A stretch of 47,164 nt of DNA from an uncultured Pirellulaceae bacterium (GCA_938036435.1 CALHPU010000065.1:1-47164); one strand, 5' to 3'. Positions 27,345-36,670 are shown, numbered from the stretch's first letter. Translations and numbers: made by a program. The notes: a model not told the origin generated them from the letters alone.

Positions 27345-28952
27345 ATGAGCATGGAAAAGATCGTTTCTCTCTGCAAGCAATGCGGTTTCCTCTTTCAGTC
27401 CAGCGAGATTTACGGCGGTCTGCAGGGTTTTTGGGATTACGGTCCACTTGGTGTTGAGCTCAAACGCAACGTCAAAGAATCGTGGTGGAAGGACATGGTC
27501 GTCTGCCACGACGACATGAGTACGCTCGAAGGTGCGCCTTCTCCCTACGCGATGGAAGGTCTGGATTGCACCATCATCATGCATCCACAAGTTTGGAAGT
27601 GTTCGGGCCACTACGACCTGTTTCACGATTACATGGTGGATTGCAAGGAAACCAAAAAACGCTATCGCCACGACCAGTTGAATGGCCGTTGGGTCGAGGC
27701 GAAAAACCAGCGCGTTTTCATTACGGCTGCTGCTGGCGACGACGAAGTCGAATTGATCGAGAAACGGGCGATGAAGTTCTTCAAGATCCGCGCCAAGAAC
27801 ATCGAGGACATTAAATACGATGGCGATCCGGTTTGCTTAACAGAGATAGAAGATCTTTCAGAGGTTCTTGGCCCTGACGCAAAAGCTGTCGGTACGCTGA
27901 CGGAGCCTCGTGAATTCAATCTGATGTTCAAGACTTACGTTGGAGCACTTTCTGGCGAAGAAGGAACTGCTTTCCTACGACCGGAGACGGCACAAGGGAT
28001 TTTCGTTAACTTCAAAAACGTCATGGACAGTACACGGCAGAAGCTGCCGCTGGGGATTGCTCAGATCGGTAAGAGTTTCCGCAATGAGATTACACCGCGT
28101 AATTTCACTTTTCGTTCGCGCGAGTTCGAGCAAATGGAGATTGAATTCTTCTGCCACCCCGACGAATCGCAAAAGTGGTACCAGTTCTGGCGCGATCGCC
28201 GGATGGCTTGGTATCACGAGATGGGCATCCCGGAGGACCGGTTGATTTTGCGTGAACACACGACCGACGAACTGGCTCACTATTCGATCGGGACAGCGGA
28301 CCTCGAGTACGCCTTCCCGTTCATGGCCGAAGGTGAATTTGGCGAGCTCGAAGGGATTTCGCATCGTGGTGATTTTGATCTGCGCAGCCACATCGAAGGG
28401 AAGCTTGACGAGAAATCTAATCCGTTGGAATTGCAGTTGGATGAAAACGGCAAGCCAAAATGGAAAGGCAGCGGCAAGAATCTTGGTTACCGAGATGAGC
28501 TGACCGGTGAGAAATATATTCCTCATGTGATTGAACCATCGGCCGGTGCGGACCGTGCGACGCTGGCGTTTCTCTGTGAAGCGTACACCGAAGACGAACA
28601 GCCCGACGAGAACGGCAAGATGCAAAAGCGCGTCGTGATGAAGTTTCATCCGCGACTGGCTCCGATCAAAGCTGCCGTGTTTCCGCTAGTGAAGAAGGAC
28701 GGCATGCCTGAGGTTGCGAAGAAGATTTATTTGGATCTGAAGAAACAGTTCAAGGTCTTCTACGACGAAAAAGGCGCCATCGGACGACGTTACCGACGTC
28801 AAGACGAAGCGGGTACCCCGTACTGCATTACCGTCGATGGCCAGACGCTGGAAGATCAAACGGTCACCATTCGCGACCGCGATACGTTGGAGCAACAGCG
28901 CGTGAAGATCGACGAATTGCGGGGCATCATTCAACGCCGGATTGAGGCTTAG
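27345..28952 (+). CDS. glyS: Glycyl-tRNA synthetase, single-chain type
   Basis: Class II synthetase of the homodimer type that charges tRNA-Gly in the cytoplasm. 535 residues. The N-terminus CKQCGFLFQSSEIYGGLQGF and DYGPLGVELKRNVKESWW is diagnostic; motif 2 is FRNEITPRNFTFRSREFEQM and motif 3 lies in HVIEPSAGADRATLAFL, followed by the anticodon-binding domain. ATG at 27345; another ATG two codons on is possible. A tRNA-Gly(GCC) is encoded in the array at 43639-43709. Confidence 0.96.
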   Translation: MSMEKIVSLCKQCGFLFQSSEIYGGLQGFWDYGPLGVELKRNVKESWWKDMVVCHDDMSTLEGAPSPYAMEGLDCTIIMHPQVWKCSGHYDLFHDYMVDCKETKKRYRHDQLNGRWVEAKNQRVFITAAAGDDEVELIEKRAMKFFKIRAKNIEDIKYDGDPVCLTEIEDLSEVLGPDAKAVGTLTEPREFNLMFKTYVGALSGEEGTAFLRPETAQGIFVNFKNVMDSTRQKLPLGIAQIGKSFRNEITPRNFTFRSREFEQMEIEFFCHPDESQKWYQFWRDRRMAWYHEMGIPEDRLILREHTTDELAHYSIGTADLEYAFPFMAEGEFGELEGISHRGDFDLRSHIEGKLDEKSNPLELQLDENGKPKWKGSGKNLGYRDELTGEKYIPHVIEPSAGADRATLAFLCEAYTEDEQPDENGKMQKRVVMKFHPRLAPIKAAVFPLVKKDGMPEVAKKIYLDLKKQFKVFYDEKGAIGRRYRRQDEAGTPYCITVDGQTLEDQTVTIRDRDTLEQQRVKIDELRGIIQRRIEA

Positions 28953-29214
28953 CCAGAGCCCATCCTGAAGCTTCATGGCTGCGTCGACTCGAGACGCGGC
29001 TGTCGATGGCATGACCATTAGTTGTGCTACGGCCGTTACAGTCGGAACCAGTTTGGTGGACTTGCAAACACTAGATGTTAGTAAATCCGCCTTGTTAGCG
29101 ATTCTCAGACAAAAAACGCTCGATTCTAAAGCTAGATTTGCAAACAATAGGGGATGCGGCGTTTTAAGCGCGTCTTCTTTCTACTGATGAATTTCTGAGA
29201 GTTTTATATCTATT

Positions 29215-31632
29215 ATGCCTCGTTCGAAAAATCAAAGATCACGTCGCCGGAAGAGTCAAGAAGCACTTAATTTTCATCGGCTCGAACCGCGAAAAATGCT
29301 CGCCGGCGATTTGCCCACCGGAGTGAATTTGATCGTCAATGGTGAATTTGAAACTTTCACTAATGACGAAACATCAAACGTAGTCAACTCGTTTGCCACC
29401 GCGCGGTTTTACGGAAGTGATTTGGTTCCGGGGTGGACGGTCGATGATGGAGACGGAGACGGATCGCAACGCATCAATCTTTTGACATTCGATAACGATC
29501 GTGGGACTGTCTTGGATGTTGATTCGACGCCGGGACAAGACGATCGATTGTTTCAGGACGTTAACGTCACCGTTGGGCAGCAGTACGTGTTTTCGTTTGA
29601 TTACTTCGGACCAGAGGAACTCGATGGTGTATCTGAGGCTTCTAACGAGTTCGAAGTGTATTACAACGGAGAACTGCTGGGCGCAATCGATGCAACCAAC
29701 CGATATCAACAAGCGTCATTTGTTGTCACTGGGGCGGCTAATGCTTCCGACGGATCGACCGAAGCTGGTGATACCGTTTCAGCCCGTTTTGAATTTCGTC
29801 ACGGTAGCTCTGGCGATCGCGAAGGCGACGGGCGCGGATCACTAATTGATGCGGTCAGTTTGGTCGCGGTTACCGATCAAACCGTCGTCAATGGAAACTT
29901 CGAGGGCAACGATGCTGCGGACGGACCCGATTTCGCGCCCGATGATGTTGATGGTTTCTCACTGTTTACGTTCGCCGATGATACCCAAGACCGTGTGATT
30001 CAAATTTTGCCCGGTGAGGATTCAAGCAGTGGGAGTTTCCTCAATCTCAATTCGTCAACCGATTTGGTTGATCAAGTCTTTCAGGATTTGGCGACCGAAG
30101 CCGGCCAGAGCTATTTTGTAACGTTTGATCTGCGCGTTGACCCAACAAGTACTGCTCAGGCCGATGAACTGCGTGTACGATTTGACAACCAATTTGCTGG
30201 AGTCTTTGAGGCCACCGACCAGTTCCAAAGTTACGGGATCCTAGTAGAGGCGACTTCTGACACGAGCCGTCTAACGTTTCGCGAGGCCGATGGAGTTTCT
30301 GATGACGGCGCCAGCCCACAGATCGACAACGTACAATTTTTCCAAATCAATGACGTCGATTTCCCGGTCAACGACCTTGTTGTAGATGCCAATGGTGATG
30401 CCGATGGTCTGAACACGGCTGTCGTGTTTGCGGAAAATGGCGGCCCGCAAAGTATCGCATCAGAGGTAGTCGTCAGTCACGATTCGGGCCAAACGCTTAA
30501 TTTTGCCTCGATCGCATTGATCAGTGACACGATTTTGTCGACCGAATCATTGGCCGTCGACGTTGGATCGACCGGTATTGTTGCTCAATATGATTCTCAA
30601 ACGGGTGTGCTGGAACTCGAAGGCCGCGCCACCGTTGCCGAGTATCAAGAAGTCATTCGGACGCTGGTGTACGACAATACTGCTGACACTCCAGTGGATA
30701 GACTCGTGGGTATCTCGGTAACCAATTCCGAGATTGTTGACGACACCAACTTCAGCCCTCGCGCGTTGATCAATGTCGCGGCCGCCGAAGCGTTAACCTT
30801 GGCAACGATCAGTGACCAATCGTTGAGCTTTGGCAATTCTTTGGACCTCACTCTCGATGCGACAAGCTTCGCTGGAAACGAAGATGCGTTGAATTTCGAA
30901 ATTGTCGATGCTGGAGCGCTCGCAGGGCAGTTATCAGTCTCTCAAACGGGACAACTTACTTTGCCCGTCGCTGCGGAGGCTGGCAGTTTCGATGTTGTGG
31001 TTGCGGTCGAGGATGAGACGGGTGAAAGGGCTGAGCAAGCATTTACGATCGATGTCGCAGAGTTTGTGCCGTTCGAGGGTGTGGGTGCTCTTTCGAATGT
31101 TCCCAACGAATTGCGAAATGATATTTATACTTCCGAACCACCTCAGAATATCGATCTGGATTTGACCTACGATGCAGTGTTCGACACGACTCAAGGTGAG
31201 ATTCGCGTTCGTTTGTTGGACAATGAGTCACCGACGTTCGTGAACAACTTTGTCAATTTGGCACGCGACGGTTTTTATGACGGGCTGACGTTCCATCGCG
31301 TGATTGACGGATTTGTCGGTCAGGGCGGTGACCCGCTGGGAACAGGTATCGGTGGCCCGGGATACGAGATCGCCGACGAAGTCGGTAACGACATCGAATT
31401 CGACGCTCGAGGTCAGTTGTCATTTGCCAACGCGGGTAACAACACCACTGGAAGTCAGTTCTTCTTTACGTTTGCGCCAACGTTTCTGAATAATGGTCAG
31501 TTCTCAGTCTTTGGAAATATCACTTCCGGTGACGCGGTGCTTGATCAGCTTACCCGTACTGAACTCAATGGGATACCAGTTCCCGGTGTGGTTCCTGACG
31601 TGATCAATTCCATCACAATTGAAGAAGTCTAG
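29215..31632 (+). CDS. Surface/secreted cyclophilin with LEPR N-terminal box
   Basis: 805 residues. The N-terminus is strongly basic (PRSKNQRSRRRKSQEAL) and then reads FHRLEPRKMLAGDLP, the planctomycete LEPR box of exported giant proteins. Two beta-sandwich modules follow (about 40-185 and 215-380), each with SFDYFG or FDLRVD and with INDVDF-type spacers, then cadherin-like material (about 390-640). Residues about 655-805 are a cyclophilin: YDAVFDTTQGEIRV, NFVNLARDGFYDGLTFHRV, GTGIGGPGYEIADE and NNTTGSQFFFTF. It is a predicted peptidyl-prolyl isomerase at the cell surface. The stop codon lies inside the palindromic element at 31626-31765. Confidence 0.88.
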   Translation: MPRSKNQRSRRRKSQEALNFHRLEPRKMLAGDLPTGVNLIVNGEFETFTNDETSNVVNSFATARFYGSDLVPGWTVDDGDGDGSQRINLLTFDNDRGTVLDVDSTPGQDDRLFQDVNVTVGQQYVFSFDYFGPEELDGVSEASNEFEVYYNGELLGAIDATNRYQQASFVVTGAANASDGSTEAGDTVSARFEFRHGSSGDREGDGRGSLIDAVSLVAVTDQTVVNGNFEGNDAADGPDFAPDDVDGFSLFTFADDTQDRVIQILPGEDSSSGSFLNLNSSTDLVDQVFQDLATEAGQSYFVTFDLRVDPTSTAQADELRVRFDNQFAGVFEATDQFQSYGILVEATSDTSRLTFREADGVSDDGASPQIDNVQFFQINDVDFPVNDLVVDANGDADGLNTAVVFAENGGPQSIASEVVVSHDSGQTLNFASIALISDTILSTESLAVDVGSTGIVAQYDSQTGVLELEGRATVAEYQEVIRTLVYDNTADTPVDRLVGISVTNSEIVDDTNFSPRALINVAAAEALTLATISDQSLSFGNSLDLTLDATSFAGNEDALNFEIVDAGALAGQLSVSQTGQLTLPVAAEAGSFDVVVAVEDETGERAEQAFTIDVAEFVPFEGVGALSNVPNELRNDIYTSEPPQNIDLDLTYDAVFDTTQGEIRVRLLDNESPTFVNNFVNLARDGFYDGLTFHRVIDGFVGQGGDPLGTGIGGPGYEIADEVGNDIEFDARGQLSFANAGNNTTGSQFFFTFAPTFLNNGQFSVFGNITSGDAVLDQLTRTELNGIPVPGVVPDVINSITIEEV

Positions 31633-31765
31633 TGGTGCGTCACAACTAAAAATGAGGATCGGCGCCATCAGCCGTTTTGGCGTTAGCCACGGTTGCAGCT
31701 TGTTCAACGGCGGCTAACGCCGAAACGGCTTATCCCAAAATTAAGCTGTGACGGACCACTAGACT
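31626..31765. mobile_element. Nested inverted-repeat element, MITE-like
   Basis: Outer arms AGTCTAGTGGTGCGTCACA (from 31626) and TGTGACGGACCACTAGACT (to 31765) match with one mismatch over 19 bases. Inside, AGCCGTTTTGGCGTTAGCC (31670-31688) and GGCTAACGCCGAAACGGCT (31713-31731) form a second arm pair with one G-T pair. Total 140 bases and no coding capacity, so a non-autonomous element. The TAG that ends the cyclophilin gene (31630-31632) is contributed by the left arm. Confidence 0.75.
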
Positions 31766-31798
31766 CTAATTTTAGGAGTGTGGCTTGGTTGCGTAGTG

Positions 31799-32272
31799 AT
31801 GACCAATTATTCAAACTATACAATTCGAGCCCTTGAATCCCATGAGACGATTGCAGTGCGGCAACTGGTGCTGCGTCCCAACCAACCGATCGAGGCGTGC
31901 CACTTTGTGGGTGATGAGGCCGCTGACACGTTTCACTTCGGCGCAGTCACCAGCGCTGGTGAGGTGATTGGAGTTTCGACGGTGTTGTGCTGCCACGAGT
32001 CACGCTACCAGCAATTTTCGTCTCAGCGTCAGTTGCAACTTCGTGCGATGGCAGTTTTGCCAGATTTTCAGCGGCAGGGAACAGGAAAGGCGCTGTTGAA
32101 CGTGTGCCTCAAAGAGGCAGCCAAGCGCGACTGTAAGACTCTCTGGTGCAACGCGCGATCGAGTGCTGTCGATTTCTATCTGAAAGGCGGCCTTTCAATT
32201 GTGAATGAGGATGCGTTCGAAATAGAGGGTGTCGGTCCCCATCACGTGATGTTTAAGCATCTGGACGATTGA
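31799..32272 (+). CDS. GNAT-family N-acetyltransferase
   Basis: 157 residues from the ATG at 31799 (MTNYSNYTIRALESHETIAV); a GTG at 31778 would add seven residues and overlaps the tail of the palindromic element. The acetyl-CoA site is LRAMAVLPDFQRQGTGKALL, and YLKGGLSIVNEDAFEIEGVG and PHHVMFKHL are typical of the ElaA/YjcF-like branch. Acceptor unknown. It lies between the palindromic element and the alginate lyase, with no obvious functional link. Confidence 0.87.
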   Translation: MTNYSNYTIRALESHETIAVRQLVLRPNQPIEACHFVGDEAADTFHFGAVTSAGEVIGVSTVLCCHESRYQQFSSQRQLQLRAMAVLPDFQRQGTGKALLNVCLKEAAKRDCKTLWCNARSSAVDFYLKGGLSIVNEDAFEIEGVGPHHVMFKHLDD

Positions 32273-32370
32273 TGGGGTAGTTGGTTCGCAATCTGCATAC
32301 CGATTGGTATGAAGACTGGTAACGAGGATCAAAGTTGTTTTCCGATGTGGGGAAAAGGTCGCTGACATCA

Positions 32371-32397
32371 AATAATTATTGCAATATAATAATTATT
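32371..32397. promoter_or_regulatory. AT-rich repeated palindrome upstream of the alginate lyase
   Basis: AATAATTATT (32371-32380) is itself palindromic and is repeated exactly at 32388-32397 with a GCAATAT spacer. It lies about 80 bases before the lyase start. It could be an operator pair for an HTH dimer or an AT-rich promoter element. Confidence 0.4.
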
Positions 32398-32477
32398 AGA
32401 TGGCGTTACGCACTAATCCGCCTCGCGCGTGAACGCCTGAAACTAAAACGCAGGTCCTGTTGAATCACCACACAATA

Positions 32478-33401
32478 ATGCGAATCAGATCTATGACAAA
32501 AATCCTATTCTCGATCACCGCTCTCGTTCTTTTCTGCGGAACAGTTTCTGCTCAGAGGCCCACTCCTAACCAAGTGCTTGATTTGTCTCATTGGCATCTG
32601 TCTTTGCCAATCGACGTAAAGGGAACCGGCAAAGCAACGACGATTTATGAAAAAGAGCTTGCCGATGGTTTTGTGGACGCTGAGAATTTTTATGTCAATG
32701 AAGCGGGTGATGGCGTCGTCTTCAGCTCGCCCATTAAAGGCGTCTTGACCTCGAAGAACACAACTTACACCCGGAGCGAATTGCGAGAGATGGGTCGCGC
32801 CGGAGATACAAGCATCGACAGCAAAGGTGTGAACAAAAACAACTGGGTGTTCAGCTCTGCCCCCAAAGCCGATCGAGAAAAAGCCGGCGCTGTTGATGGC
32901 ATGTTAGACGCTTTGCTAACGGTCGATGAAGTGACCACCACGGGTGCAATTTGGCAACAAGGTCGAGTGATCGTTGGCCAGATTCACGCCAACGACGATG
33001 AGCCCTGCAAGCTTTACTACCGCAAATTTCCGCATCACGAGCGTGGGTCAGTTTTCGTTGCGTTTGAACCACGCGAAGAAGATGATAAAATGTACCCGAT
33101 TATCGGAACAAACGTTCCCGACTACTACACTCAAGATGGAGCAGTCGTCGAACCTGAGGACGGGATTAAGCTGGGTGAGAAGTGGGGATACCAGATCAAG
33201 GTAGTCGGCAATGAATTGACTGTAACGATCCGCCGTGAAGGAAAAGAAGACGCGGTTCAAGTGATCGATATGTCTGGCGGTCGATACGACGAAGGTGGTC
33301 AGTACATGTACTTCAAAGCAGGCGTTTATAACCAAAATAAAACGGGCAAGCCTGATGAGCGTGCTACCGCGACGTTTTACGAATTGAAGATTACACACTA
33401 A
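32478..33401 (+). CDS. Secreted alginate lyase, polysaccharide lyase family 7
   Basis: Cleaves alginate by beta-elimination outside the cytoplasm. 307 residues with a signal peptide (MTKILFSITALVLFCGTVSA, cut near Ala-Gln). The three PL7 blocks are all present: TYTRSELREM, GQIHAND and YFKAGVYNQN, with the catalytic Gln-His and Tyr residues. I start at the ATG at 32478; the ATG at 32493 directly at the signal peptide is equally possible. A strong hairpin 19 bases after the stop may terminate the transcript. Confidence 0.93.
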   Translation: MRIRSMTKILFSITALVLFCGTVSAQRPTPNQVLDLSHWHLSLPIDVKGTGKATTIYEKELADGFVDAENFYVNEAGDGVVFSSPIKGVLTSKNTTYTRSELREMGRAGDTSIDSKGVNKNNWVFSSAPKADREKAGAVDGMLDALLTVDEVTTTGAIWQQGRVIVGQIHANDDEPCKLYYRKFPHHERGSVFVAFEPREEDDKMYPIIGTNVPDYYTQDGAVVEPEDGIKLGEKWGYQIKVVGNELTVTIRREGKEDAVQVIDMSGGRYDEGGQYMYFKAGVYNQNKTGKPDERATATFYELKITH

Positions 33402-33420
33402 TGATTGTGCCGAGATTGTC

Positions 33421-33447
33421 GTCGCTTTTTGCTCAGCGAAAGGCGAC
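33421..33447 (+). terminator. 12-bp triloop hairpin after the alginate lyase
   Basis: GTCGCTTTTTGC - TCA - GCGAAAGGCGAC: twelve base pairs, two of them G-T, with a three-base loop, followed by TTTAGTT. It starts 20 bases after the lyase stop. It may be an intrinsic terminator with a weak T-run. Confidence 0.55.
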
Positions 33448-33459
33448 TTTAGTTAGCGC

Positions 33460-33516
33460 GTAGTAGATTTCGCCAGAGATCCTTGGCCGATCAGGAATTC
33501 TTGCGAATCTGACTAC
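33460..33516. repeat. Decayed copy of the GTAGTGGGATTCGCCAGAATT inverted repeat
   Basis: Left arm GTAGTAGATTTCGCCAGA (33460-33477) and right arm GAATTCTTGCGAATCTGACTAC (given as GAATTCTTGCG and AATCTGACTAC, to 33516) are recognisably the arms of 5819-5880, with several substitutions. Confidence 0.6.
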
Positions 33517-33545
33517 TTGTCAATTCGCCACTGGAAAGAACGTCG

Positions 33546-34208
33546 CTACGTCGTGGTTGTGCCGTCAGTGACCAGCCAATCGAGGCCTACCGCAAAGATT
33601 GCCCCTAACGTTGTCGCAACGAGATAGATCCACAAATGCGTGAACGTTCCAGAAACTACAGCCGGTGCGAGTGACCGAGCGGGGTTCATGGATGCTCCAC
33701 AGATTGGACCGGCAAACATGGCCTCCAATCCTACGGTCAGGCCGATTGCCACACCGGCCACGATGCCGTTTTCCTTGTGGCCGTTGGAAACTCGCAAAAT
33801 GACAAACATCAACATCGCCGTGAGGATGAACTCCAGCGCGAATGATTGCTGCCAAGAACCGGCAGGCAGCGTACTGCCGAGGGTCAGATGCCCAGGAAAC
33901 AAACCTCGAAGTGTAAGGCTGGCGAACAATCCGCCACAGATTTGTGCAACTATATAGGGCAGCACTTGCGAGGTTTCGAAACGGCCAGCAACGCGAAATG
34001 CGATGGTGACTGCCGGGTTAATGTGTGCGCCAGAGACATCACCGACCGCATAGATCATCGCCATCACGATCATGCCAAATGTCAGCGCGATGCCAACGTG
34101 AGAGACGGCTCCACCGGAAACATCGTTGATAATGATTGCTCCGGTACCTGCAAACACCAAACCGAATGTACCAATTGCCTCAGCAGCGTACCTTCTTAAA
34201 GTCACCAT
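33546..34208 (-). CDS. Aquaporin/glycerol-facilitator family channel
   Basis: Six-helix membrane channel for water or small neutral solutes. 220 residues from the ATG at 34208; a TTG four codons earlier is less likely. Both pore motifs are intact: GAHINPAVT and GASMNPARSL. The start LRRYAAEAIGTFGLVFAGTG is typical. The residues after the second NPA favour a water channel, but selectivity cannot be settled by eye. It lies 13 bases after the mcsB stop on the same strand, so it is probably in the mcs operon. Confidence 0.93.
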   Translation of the reverse strand: MVTLRRYAAEAIGTFGLVFAGTGAIIINDVSGGAVSHVGIALTFGMIVMAMIYAVGDVSGAHINPAVTIAFRVAGRFETSQVLPYIVAQICGGLFASLTLRGLFPGHLTLGSTLPAGSWQQSFALEFILTAMLMFVILRVSNGHKENGIVAGVAIGLTVGLEAMFAGPICGASMNPARSLAPAVVSGTFTHLWIYLVATTLGAIFAVGLDWLVTDGTTTT

Positions 34209-34221
34209 CGGTTGGCTCAAT

Positions 34222-35295
34222 TCAGTTTGCCTGAGCGTCGGTATCGTCTCGCTTCAGTTCTACACGCAGATAGTTGGCACGTTCCATGTTGCGTTGGTCG
34301 GTGTCGAGCGTTTGCTTGCAAATCTTTTGTAGATGAGCCGGTTGGGTGCGTAAGAACAGCTGGTTGATGTGCGGGATCTCTAGATTGTCCAGCAAGCCAA
34401 GGTTGACTCCCATCCGCACCCGCGACAGCAAGTACATGGTCTCCTCGCTGCTGATTTGTTGGGCCGTTTGCAGCGTGCCGTAAGCGCGGCTGATGCGGTC
34501 AAACAAATCGTTTTGTTTCTCATCAAGCAAGTATTGTCGCGCTTTACGCTCGTAGTCGATTACGTAAGGAATCACGTCGGCGACCTGGTCAATGATCTCT
34601 CGCTCGCTTTTACCGAGGGTCACCTGATTGCTGATCTGATAGAAATCACCCATTGCTTGGGTGCCCTCACCGTAGAGTCCTCGCACGACGAGATTGATTT
34701 TTTGGAGGCTGCGAAAGACCTTTTCGATCTGATGGGTAATCGCCAATGCTGGCAGATGAACCAGAACACTTACCCGAATTCCCGTCCCGGCATTAGTTGG
34801 ACAGGCAGTCAAGTATCCGAATTTTGGATGGTAAGCATAAGTAAGTCGCGATTCGATATCGTCGTCAAGCTGGTTGATTTGATCCCAAGCTCCGTCGAGA
34901 TTCAGACCGGACTTCATTACTTGTATGCGTAGATGATCTTCTTCGTTGACCATTAAGCTCAAACGTTCCCGACCATCGATTGCCACAGCGCGCGCCCCGT
35001 CTCCATTGGAAAGTTCGCGGCTGATGAGTTGTCGTTCAACCAGCAATTGTCGGTCGAGCGAATTGAGTTTGGCGACGTTGAAGAAATTTAGCGTCGTGAA
35101 GGCATCTTCTTGACTCAATCGCTCGCGCACCGTTGATTCGATGTTGGCTTTGTCGATATCATTGCAGCGTCGGATAAAGGGGAAATCCGCAAGGTTCCTT
35201 GCCAAACGAATTCGGCTGCTCATTACGATGTCGGATTGCGGACCGTCTCCTTTGAGCCATTCACCGCTGGATGAGTGTAGTTCATCAATGACCAT
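34222..35295 (-). CDS. mcsB: Protein-arginine kinase, canonical McsB
   Basis: Phosphorylates arginine side chains, marking proteins for ClpC-type proteases in the Firmicutes paradigm. 357 residues. All hallmark blocks are intact: MSSRIRLARNLADFPF, MVNEEDHLRIQVM, CPTNAGTGIRVSVLVHLP and RGLYGEGTQAMGDFYQISNQ, followed by TLGKSE. I start at the ATG at 35295, with GGAGGAGCG 5-10 bases upstream; a longer frame lacks support. It overlaps the end of the divergent paralogue by 11 bases, so the two are coupled. The aquaporin follows. Confidence 0.93.
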   Translation of the reverse strand: MVIDELHSSSGEWLKGDGPQSDIVMSSRIRLARNLADFPFIRRCNDIDKANIESTVRERLSQEDAFTTLNFFNVAKLNSLDRQLLVERQLISRELSNGDGARAVAIDGRERLSLMVNEEDHLRIQVMKSGLNLDGAWDQINQLDDDIESRLTYAYHPKFGYLTACPTNAGTGIRVSVLVHLPALAITHQIEKVFRSLQKINLVVRGLYGEGTQAMGDFYQISNQVTLGKSEREIIDQVADVIPYVIDYERKARQYLLDEKQNDLFDRISRAYGTLQTAQQISSEETMYLLSRVRMGVNLGLLDNLEIPHINQLFLRTQPAHLQKICKQTLDTDQRNMERANYLRVELKRDDTDAQAN

Positions 35296-36670
35296 GTCGA
35301 CGCTCCTCCAACATGCGGATTCGATCACGGCAGCGCGTGGCGGTTGAGTATTGCTCCAGCATGATGGCGAATTCTAGCTGCTGTTGCAGTCGCTTCAACT
35401 CGAACGTCTCGCGGATGTCATTGACCTGTTGCTGGTTCAGCAAACCCATCGACAACCCCAAACGAATAGAGGAAACCAGAGACAACAGTTCCTCATCGGA
35501 ACGTTTCACTTGAAGCTTAATCGCGCGAACAGCGTTTTCAACTTGATTCTCGATGTTCTCCCGGTAATGGTCGAGCATGACTTGTCGGGCGGCGCGCTCA
35601 TAGGCCACGATCGTGGGGACCGCCGCGCGGACAAGATTTAGTAATTGTGCTTCAGTCTTTCCAAGTGTCGGGCCGTTCCCGATACGGTAGAAATCTCCCC
35701 AAACATCGTCGCCGTGAAATCCGCGTCCTGCGACTCCGGCACGAATTAGCCATCGGAAGACCTGATCTAGTCGACCTAAGGTTGCCAGCGCCGGCAGATG
35801 CAGCACGACACTGGCTCGCATGCCGGTTCCTACATTGGCGGGGCACGCCGTCAGGTAACCCCATTTAGGACTGAAGGCGTAGGACAGGTGTTCTTCCAAT
35901 AGATCATCGGCGTGGCTGATGTGATGCCAGACGCTATCGAGATCAAACCCGGCAGCCATCACCTGAAGTAGAAGGTGATCTTCTTCGTTGACAACTACGT
36001 TAGTATCGCTGGTCGCGATCTGCGGATCGGTTGCCGAAATGGCCTGCGGCGCGCTGAACTCGGGTGATGGCTGAGGCAGTTCGTCCGACGCCGCGGAGAT
36101 GGCATCGAACAAATCGTCTTTGAAAGATTGCTCCGGCAGAAGATCGTCGATATTCCAATTTTCTAATGCTGTACTTGAGCTGTCGAATTCTTCATCAAGC
36201 CCAAAAGTCTCCAGGTTTACCACGACCTCATCGTCATTGGGTAATGCTGAATTAAATGTTGGGCTGTTTTCTTTGTTATGACTGGATGCTTGATGCGAAT
36301 CGTCTTGGGACTCTCGGGAACCTATTTGCCTTGTTTGATCTTCGCCACTGGCGTCGATGATCGCTTGGAATTCGATCAAAAACTGCCGCTCAAGTTCTGC
36401 CAGTTTTTCTGACGGTAAAACCACCATGTCATGTTGTGGTTGATGTCCGTTTATTTTCTCAAGGCTCTCAGCAACATTACGCGCTGATTCACGTTTCTGT
36501 TCGTCCGAGGCAGCGTCGGGGAATGGCGAGTCCGCTAAATTTCTTAGCAAACGGATTCGGCTGCAGACAACCACATCGCCGTCGGTTCCATGAAACTCAA
36601 GAGCACTTTCAGAGAACTCGCCAAAGAATTCACCGAAGGAGGGTTTGTCGTCGGATGGGGTTTCACTCAC
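35285..36670 (-). CDS. Divergent McsB paralogue with large insert and UVR-like tail
   Basis: 461 residues from the GTG at 36670, which has GGGGAGGG upstream and overlaps the mcsA stop by 8 bases. VCSRIRLLRNLADSPF, VVNEEDHLLLQVM and CPANVGTGMRASVVLHLP keep the McsB scaffold. An insert of about 110 acidic, low-complexity residues (about 110-225) splits the fold. The block that reads YGEGTQAMGDFYQISNQ in the canonical copy is FHGDDVWGDFYRIGNGP here, losing the GEG acidic residue. The C-terminus QLEFAIMLEQYSTATRCRDR resembles a UVR motif as in McsA. It may be a regulatory or pseudo-kinase subunit. Confidence 0.88.
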   Translation of the reverse strand: MSETPSDDKPSFGEFFGEFSESALEFHGTDGDVVVCSRIRLLRNLADSPFPDAASDEQKRESARNVAESLEKINGHQPQHDMVVLPSEKLAELERQFLIEFQAIIDASGEDQTRQIGSRESQDDSHQASSHNKENSPTFNSALPNDDEVVVNLETFGLDEEFDSSSTALENWNIDDLLPEQSFKDDLFDAISAASDELPQPSPEFSAPQAISATDPQIATSDTNVVVNEEDHLLLQVMAAGFDLDSVWHHISHADDLLEEHLSYAFSPKWGYLTACPANVGTGMRASVVLHLPALATLGRLDQVFRWLIRAGVAGRGFHGDDVWGDFYRIGNGPTLGKTEAQLLNLVRAAVPTIVAYERAARQVMLDHYRENIENQVENAVRAIKLQVKRSDEELLSLVSSIRLGLSMGLLNQQQVNDIRETFELKRLQQQLEFAIMLEQYSTATRCRDRIRMLEERRHGH

